Shown here in pieces: positions 4,160 to 7,681 of a DNA stretch of 7,681 bases; within the stretch, counting starts at the first letter, position 1; every line of letters starts with the position of its first letter. Origin of the DNA: Anaerolineales bacterium (lineage in GTDB: Bacteria > Chloroflexota > Anaerolineae > Anaerolineales > VGOW01); contig CAKKQG010000189.1 of assembly GCA_919901875.1 (NCBI GenBank), positions 1 to 7,681 of the forward strand. The letters are read 5' to 3'. Made by a program: the position numbers and the translations under genes. Under the pieces are notes generated by a model. That model was not told the DNA's origin. It worked only from the letters and a program-made list of their open reading frames with translations, and made no database searches.

Positions 4160-6889
4160 GCGGCTGCCCATCACACTCGCCAACGTATCACACGCCGGGC
4201 AAGCGCCGCCGGGACGAATGATAGCATAGCCCGCGCGCGGGTCTGCGCCGTAATGAGTCAGGTCAACGTTGAAAACGATCATCAAGCGGATGTTGGAATT
4301 GGCTTTGCTTAGTTCTGCCGCTTCTTTGAGCCACTGCGCGTGTTGAGCTACGGTGGTGTTGCCCGCCCAACCAAATTGCGGCGCGGCTTGTGCTAACGGC
4401 GGGCTGTAACCTTCGCCGGTGAGATAGCCGAGTTCAGTGAAGCATAACGGGCGTGAGGTCTTGATGATGCTGGCGTAGGTGTTGATCATTGTGGCGTAAT
4501 AGCGCGTGTAGTGATTGTCACGCGGGTCGGTGCCGATGGATTTGGGCGAGACGATGCCTTCGTTGTAGTGAATGCCCAAGCAGTCGGTGTATTTGAGTCC
4601 ATCCGCCGCCACAAATTGTTCGAGCCAAGGTTTATCGTCGCAGCCCGCGCCGCACCCGCCATAAAATCCGGTGGGCGAGGGCGCGGCGCTGATGACTATC
4701 GTGCTGCCGTTTGCCGCTTTGATCGCCGCATAAGATTTAGAGAGCATGCCAACATACGATGAGCCAGTCGTTTGACCGGAGGGCCAATCGGTCACCAAGT
4801 TGGGTTCGTTCCACACTTCAATAGCGTCCGCGCCTTTGGCGGCGACACCGGCGAAGAAGTTGGCGACGCTTTGTTGATAACCGGGATCCGTTGCGGGCGC
4901 GCCTTTCTCGACCATGCTGATCAAAATTTTGAATCCCTGTGCGTGAGCGTTGTTGATCGCCGGTCCGGCGTCTTCACCCATGGAATTAAGTTGAACTTTT
5001 ACCCACGTCATGCCGGATTTACGCATCGCGCCGACTCCGGGGATGCCGCCGTGAATCGTTTGACCGCCTAACTCAAATGCGCCCCACGCGCCGCCGCCGC
5101 CGATTACGGGCGCGGGTTTGGGTGTGTTGGTCGGTTGACCGGGCGCAGTGGTGGGTTGTGGTTGCGCGGGGTTGACAGCCACGGGTCGCAGAGTCGGGCG
5201 CGGTGTTGGAGTCGGAGTCGCTTGCGGCACGACCACCTCTACTGATCCAAGCGGCACATCGCCGAGTCCGGCGATCTTGGCAGAGATGGAATAATTTCCG
5301 GGTTCGCCCGCCTTCCACACAAATGGTTTGCCAGCCACTCCGGTTGCTTGCGCCACCACGCCTTTAGAATTGTTCACGGTGTAGTTCAAAGCTACATTCG
5401 ATGAAACGATAGCGTTGTTCTTCAGTTTGTATTGCACCAATGAATTAATCATGCCGGGCGGGTTGCCGGGGTTATACAGATCGCGTACGGCGACTCCACC
5501 GAGATTAAATTTTTGGGCGAGAGCGAAATGGCGCGAGAGTGTTTCGGTGGTGACGAGGAAAACCGTGTGCGCCACATTCGAGTCATCAGTGTAATTGAAG
5601 CGCGGCGTGAAAGAGGATGAATCGTAATCGAGCGCGGAAACTTTTCCATTCAGCGCCACTTCGACATTCGAGCCCGCCGTAATTTTGGCGAGATCGGTTT
5701 TGAGCGTGGCGCTGCCAAACGCTTTGAGGGTGTTGTTGGTTGGAACGCGATTGAAAACGCCGTTCACCCTATCGGCGGAGAGGGTTGAGGTGAGCAAACG
5801 AATCTTGTAGCGATTCGTTTGGGTGGTTGCCCAAGTGAGTATGTGCTCGGCTTCGCCATTGCCCACGCTGGTGAGGTCGTTGCTCAATGGAATCTCGATC
5901 ACATCCACTGCCGCGCCGAGTGAGCGCAGGTCGTAACCACCCGCGCTGTACGAAGCGTTTTCAATTGTCGGAGTTGGCACGACGACCACGAGTGATTTTT
6001 TCTTTTGCTTCAACGCGCTATTAAGATCAGAAGCGAATGAAGTGAAAGCGGCAGATCGTTTGGGATCGATCTTGCCGAACTCAAGGATGACTCCGTTGTA
6101 ATCGGGATTGTTCGAGAGATCGATCAAACTGCCGATGAGCTGCGTGCGCGCCTTTTGATCGGCAAGGAAGGCGTTCACTGCCGCGCCGCCGTCGTCGGGT
6201 GCGCGCACCAATGGCATGACGGCATACCCTTGTCCGGCGGTGAAGCCGCCAGCCAAAGAGCCGTTAAGTGATCCATTTGCTTGAAGTGTGAGTCCGCCAA
6301 TGCCCATCACATTGATTGATGAAACTTCGCCCAATGTTTGGTTCACGTCGAGAGCTGCCGCCGCCACTTGAATGGTGGGGGCAGATCGAAAGACGGCAAC
6401 CGCCTGCGGTACTCCGTTGAAGGTGGCGACCAGGCGATCACCGCTGCGTTGACCGGGCAAGAAAATCCACGAGGTGCCGTTCCAAGCGTAGAGATCGATC
6501 AACGGATCGTTAATCAGATCATTAGTGAGTTTAATGCTGACGGCGATCAACGTTGGCGATGTGCCGTTTGTTTGAATGGTATAGATTGCGGAAGCGGGGG
6601 TGAGATAGGCTGGAAGATTGGCGCGAGATGGATCGCCCGTATTTTTTTGGAAGTCGGCGGCGGCAAGGCTGTTGAGGGTGACGGTGAAACCTTGTGACAC
6701 TTGATCGGGCGCGAGGCTGATCTTGAATCCTTTATATTCGGCGACATTAGAGGTGGAACTTAATGTAATAGAGTTCGGATTGCCCGACGGGCTGAAATCG
6801 GCGAAGACAAAATACACGCCGCCGACGATGGCGCCCAAGACGACAATGCCGATGAACCCGAAAATGAATAAACCTGTGAAGCGTTGCAT
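4157..6889 (-). CDS. Membrane-anchored two-barrel protein: degenerate GH18-like domain plus clan GH-A glycosidase domain, 910 residues
   Basis: Residues 1-30 form a signal anchor (MQRFTGLFIF then a long hydrophobic run). Residues about 36-170 are beta-rich and unassigned. Residues about 200-487 look like a GH18 barrel of the spore-germination type: a VVVVPTP strand, a late HTVFLVTTETLS-like segment and a closing LGGVAVRDL strand. However, the catalytic DGxDxDxE motif reads NGVILEFG at 265-272, so the proton-donor Glu is Gly and the Asp residues are lost. Residues 490-555 look Ig-like, 556-600 are a Pro/Thr linker, and 601-910 are a clan GH-A glycosidase-like domain with acid/base E695 in VWNEPN and likely nucleophile E819 in LCFTELGY. 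The ATG at 6889 is chosen because it starts the anchor; the open frame extends to 7114, but through hairpin-rich spacer. No strong ribosome site is seen. It is probably the first gene of a five-gene cluster. The exact GH family and substrate are unknown; the GH18 call is moderate, the GH-A call strong. Confidence 0.9.
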   Translation of the reverse strand: MQRFTGLFIFGFIGIVVLGAIVGGVYFVFADFSPSGNPNSITLSSTSNVAEYKGFKISLAPDQVSQGFTVTLNSLAAADFQKNTGDPSRANLPAYLTPASAIYTIQTNGTSPTLIAVSIKLTNDLINDPLIDLYAWNGTSWIFLPGQRSGDRLVATFNGVPQAVAVFRSAPTIQVAAAALDVNQTLGEVSSINVMGIGGLTLQANGSLNGSLAGGFTAGQGYAVMPLVRAPDDGGAAVNAFLADQKARTQLIGSLIDLSNNPDYNGVILEFGKIDPKRSAAFTSFASDLNSALKQKKKSLVVVVPTPTIENASYSAGGYDLRSLGAAVDVIEIPLSNDLTSVGNGEAEHILTWATTQTNRYKIRLLTSTLSADRVNGVFNRVPTNNTLKAFGSATLKTDLAKITAGSNVEVALNGKVSALDYDSSSFTPRFNYTDDSNVAHTVFLVTTETLSRHFALAQKFNLGGVAVRDLYNPGNPPGMINSLVQYKLKNNAIVSSNVALNYTVNNSKGVVAQATGVAGKPFVWKAGEPGNYSISAKIAGLGDVPLGSVEVVVPQATPTPTPRPTLRPVAVNPAQPQPTTAPGQPTNTPKPAPVIGGGGAWGAFELGGQTIHGGIPGVGAMRKSGMTWVKVQLNSMGEDAGPAINNAHAQGFKILISMVEKGAPATDPGYQQSVANFFAGVAAKGADAIEVWNEPNLVTDWPSGQTTGSSYVGMLSKSYAAIKAANGSTIVISAAPSPTGFYGGCGAGCDDKPWLEQFVAADGLKYTDCLGIHYNEGIVSPKSIGTDPRDNHYTRYYATMINTYASIIKTSRPLCFTELGYLTGEGYSPPLAQAAPQFGWAGNTTVAQHAQWLKEAAELSKANSNIRLMIVFNVDLTHYGADPRAGYAIIRPGGACPACDTLASVMGSR

Positions 6890-6901
6890 GACTTTACTCG
6901 T

Positions 6902-6956
6902 GATGAAAGAGGGATGGTGCAAGACGAGTTTCATCTCGCACAGTCTCTCTTTCATC
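6902..6956. repeat. Imperfect long inverted repeat before the two-barrel gene
   Basis: GATGAAAGAG (6902-6911) pairs perfectly with CTCTTTCATC (6947-6956). Inside, GTGC (6917-6920) pairs with GCAC (6938-6941), and GAG/CTC close a 6-base loop. TTCATCT occurs at 6930 and 6951, 21 bases apart, so a degenerate 7-base register may be present, as in the spacers further down the cluster. It would fold just before the start codon at 6889. Confidence 0.6.
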
Positions 6957-6961
6957 TTATA
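6956..6961 (-). promoter_or_regulatory. Weak alternative -10 element (TATAAG)
   Basis: TATAAG on the minus strand matches the -10 consensus at five of six positions, and its last base overlaps the outer edge of the inverted repeat at 6902-6956. No convincing -35 lies at the right distance, so it is a poor second to the promoter at 7053-7081. Confidence 0.2.
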
Positions 6962-6994
6962 AATAAAACGACGGCTATCATCCTGCAAGCCGTC
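6958..6994 (-). terminator. GC-rich hairpin followed by a T-rich tail
   Basis: On the minus strand GACGGCT (6994-6988), an 11-base loop and AGCCGTC (6976-6970) form a 7-bp stem followed by GTTTTATTTAT. This has the shape of an intrinsic terminator facing the cluster, inside its predicted leader. It could act with the hairpin at 7012-7042 as a tandem terminator or attenuator. The T-tract is interrupted, so strength is uncertain. Confidence 0.4.
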
Positions 6995-7011
6995 TGTTCG
7001 ACCTTCTGATG

Positions 7012-7042
7012 AAAAAGGATAGGTTGTGTGCCTATCCTTTTT
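7012..7042 (-). terminator. Strong 12-bp hairpin with A- and T-tracts, terminator-like
   Basis: AAAAAGGATAGG (7012-7023) and CCTATCCTTTTT (7031-7042) are perfect inverted copies around a 7-base loop. The GGATAGG/CCTATCC core flanked by five A and five T has the form of a bidirectional Rho-independent terminator. It could end Nudix transcription, 109 bases after that stop codon. However, it also lies only about four bases after the start point predicted from the promoter at 7053-7081, so it may instead be a 5' leader hairpin or attenuator of the cluster. Confidence 0.65.
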
Positions 7043-7052
7043 GAGTGGTGCG

Positions 7053-7081
7053 ATTCTAGCATGGTGAGATTGATTTGACAA
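7053..7081 (-). promoter_or_regulatory. Candidate sigma70-type promoter for the five-gene cluster
   Basis: On the minus strand, TTGTCA (7081-7076) is followed by exactly 17 bases and then TAGAAT (7058-7053). Each hexamer matches the TTGACA / TATAAT consensus at five of six positions. The predicted start point is near 7046, giving a leader of about 157 bases before the ATG at 6889. It lies 70 bases past the Nudix stop codon, in the right place to drive the cluster. Prediction from pattern only. Confidence 0.55.
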
Positions 7082-7090
7082 CGGCGACAG

Positions 7091-7137
7091 GCGATTGAAA
7101 TCGCGGCAACACAAGGCGAAATCCGCCTGCGCGGATT
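7091..7137. repeat. REP-like pair of small hairpins after the Nudix gene
   Basis: GCGAT (7091-7095) and ATCGC (7100-7104) flank a 4-base loop. AATCCGC (7120-7126) and GCGGATT (7131-7137) flank another. Two compact GC-rich palindromes side by side, 14 bases after a stop codon, resemble extragenic palindromic repeats. Only one copy is in the window, so its dispersed nature is not shown here. Confidence 0.45.
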
Positions 7138-7150
7138 CAAACGCGCGGGT

Positions 7151-7624
7151 TTAGCCGCCGATTTTTTTATTTTCAAACACGTTGTATTGTGCGGGCGTGA
7201 CACTGCGATCAACACCATACGCGCGATAGGTGATTTGACCGTTGAAGTTGATCAAGTCACTCATTCGATCCCGGATCGATCCGCGCCAGATGCGTGACGC
7301 CGCCTCTTCCCGTGTTACCCATTCCACCTTTTCGCTTTCACTGCTCGTCACCAGATCGCCGCTAACCCAGTCACATAAAAAATCCAACATGATGATCGGT
7401 GGATGAAATTTGATGTTGGAATATATGCCGGTCAAAGTTTTCACTTCAGCCGTGATTCCTGTTTCCTCTAAAATTTCGCGTTGCAATGCTTGAGTGACTG
7501 TCTCGCCTTCCTCCACTTGTCCGCCGGGGAATTCCCAATCACGTTTTTCTTCGCTATAGAGAATTAAAACCTTATCGCCTTTGCATACGAGTCCAGCGAC
7601 GGCGAGGATGTGGAGGGGGTGCAT
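7151..7624 (-). CDS. Nudix hydrolase, 157 residues
   Basis: Predicted Nudix-family pyrophosphohydrolase. These enzymes cleave nucleoside diphosphates linked to another group, using Mg2+. The Nudix box is complete: residues 35-57 match G-x5-E-x7-R-E-U-x-E-E-x-G-U, with G35, E41, R49, E50, E53, E54 and G56, preceded by the common WEFPGG. The hydrophobic strand near residues 6-22 and the length fit a single-domain cytosolic enzyme; no signal peptide is seen. I start at the ATG at 7624 because the family's first strand begins there. An upstream in-frame TTG at 7672 would add 16 residues encoded by a pyrimidine-rich, low-complexity tract. No clear Shine-Dalgarno site precedes 7624. Substrate cannot be read from sequence; the box alone does not separate dNTP, ADP-ribose or sugar-nucleotide hydrolases. 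It is 261 bases from the next gene, with a promoter and hairpins between them, so it is probably a separate transcription unit. Confidence 0.93.
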   Translation of the reverse strand: MHPLHILAVAGLVCKGDKVLILYSEEKRDWEFPGGQVEEGETVTQALQREILEETGITAEVKTLTGIYSNIKFHPPIIMLDFLCDWVSGDLVTSSESEKVEWVTREEAASRIWRGSIRDRMSDLINFNGQITYRAYGVDRSVTPAQYNVFENKKIGG

Positions 7625-7681
7625 GATGGAAAAAGGAAAACAGGGAAATTGAGGAGACGAGGGAAAGGGCAAAATTTAATT
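7625..7681. other. Purine-rich tract upstream of the Nudix start
   Basis: From 7628 to 7669 the plus strand is almost all A and G, with four pyrimidines in 42 bases; the coding strand is a pyrimidine tract. It leaves no room for a Shine-Dalgarno site before 7624 and, read in frame, would give a Phe/Pro/Ser-rich junk-like extension. No promoter is recognised before the window ends. Confidence 0.6.

Noticed and set aside
6890..7114. N-terminal extension of the two-barrel protein by 75 residues
   Set aside because: It would translate the predicted promoter region, two hairpins and an inverted repeat, and bury the signal anchor at residue 76 onward. Start at 6889 is preferred.
1..7681. tRNA, rRNA, insertion sequence or transposase gene
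   Set aside because: No cloverleaf, rRNA-like segment, transposase motif or terminal inverted repeat with target duplication was recognised on reading both strands.

Overview
All six genes in this window lie on the minus strand, so transcription runs from right to left. The likely source is a member of Chloroflexota, probably Anaerolineae. That is an inference from style: moderate-to-high G+C, exported proteins with long Thr/Pro/Ala linkers, several LysM repeats in one secreted protein, N-terminal signal anchors, and low-complexity repeat spacers between genes. No rRNA or other marker gene is present to confirm it.

Layout in transcription order. (1) 7624-7151 is a Nudix hydrolase with a perfect Nudix box. 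(2) 7150-6890 is a 261-base control region. It holds a pair of small REP-like hairpins, a good sigma70-type promoter, a strong 12-bp hairpin a few bases after the predicted transcription start, a second GC-rich hairpin with a T-rich tail, and a larger inverted repeat. (3) 6889-4157 encodes a 910-residue membrane-anchored protein: a beta-rich segment, a GH18-like barrel lacking the catalytic residues, a Pro/Thr linker, and a clan GH-A glycosidase domain that keeps both catalytic glutamates. (4) 4073-3291 encodes a signal-anchored protein with a long Thr/Pro stalk and a C-terminal domain of about 120 residues. (5) 3262-2132 encodes a secreted protein with three LysM repeats and the same C-terminal domain. 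(6) 2047-794 encodes a signal-anchored stand-alone paralog of the GH-A domain in (3). (7) 730 to beyond base 1 encodes the first half of a third signal-anchored GH-A-like glycosidase, apparently starting with TTG. It runs off the window.

Genes (3) to (7) are close together (gaps of 83, 28, 84 and 63 bases), point the same way and all encode exported proteins. They look like one operon for a cell-surface carbohydrate-binding and carbohydrate-processing apparatus: LysM and stalk proteins sharing one C-terminal module, plus glycosidase-like proteins on anchors. Substrate and role are not visible from sequence.

Three of the four gaps inside this cluster consist almost wholly of 7-bp tandem repeats. 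Each gap uses a different heptamer, the array starts at or within a few bases of the upstream stop codon, and two of them have inverted arms that can fold into long hairpins. A separate 12-bp perfect palindrome sits in frame inside the LysM gene and encodes part of an inter-repeat linker. The strongest leads are the shared C-terminal domain, the degenerate GH18 / intact GH-A fusion, the heptamer spacers and in-frame palindrome, and the promoter-plus-hairpin leader.
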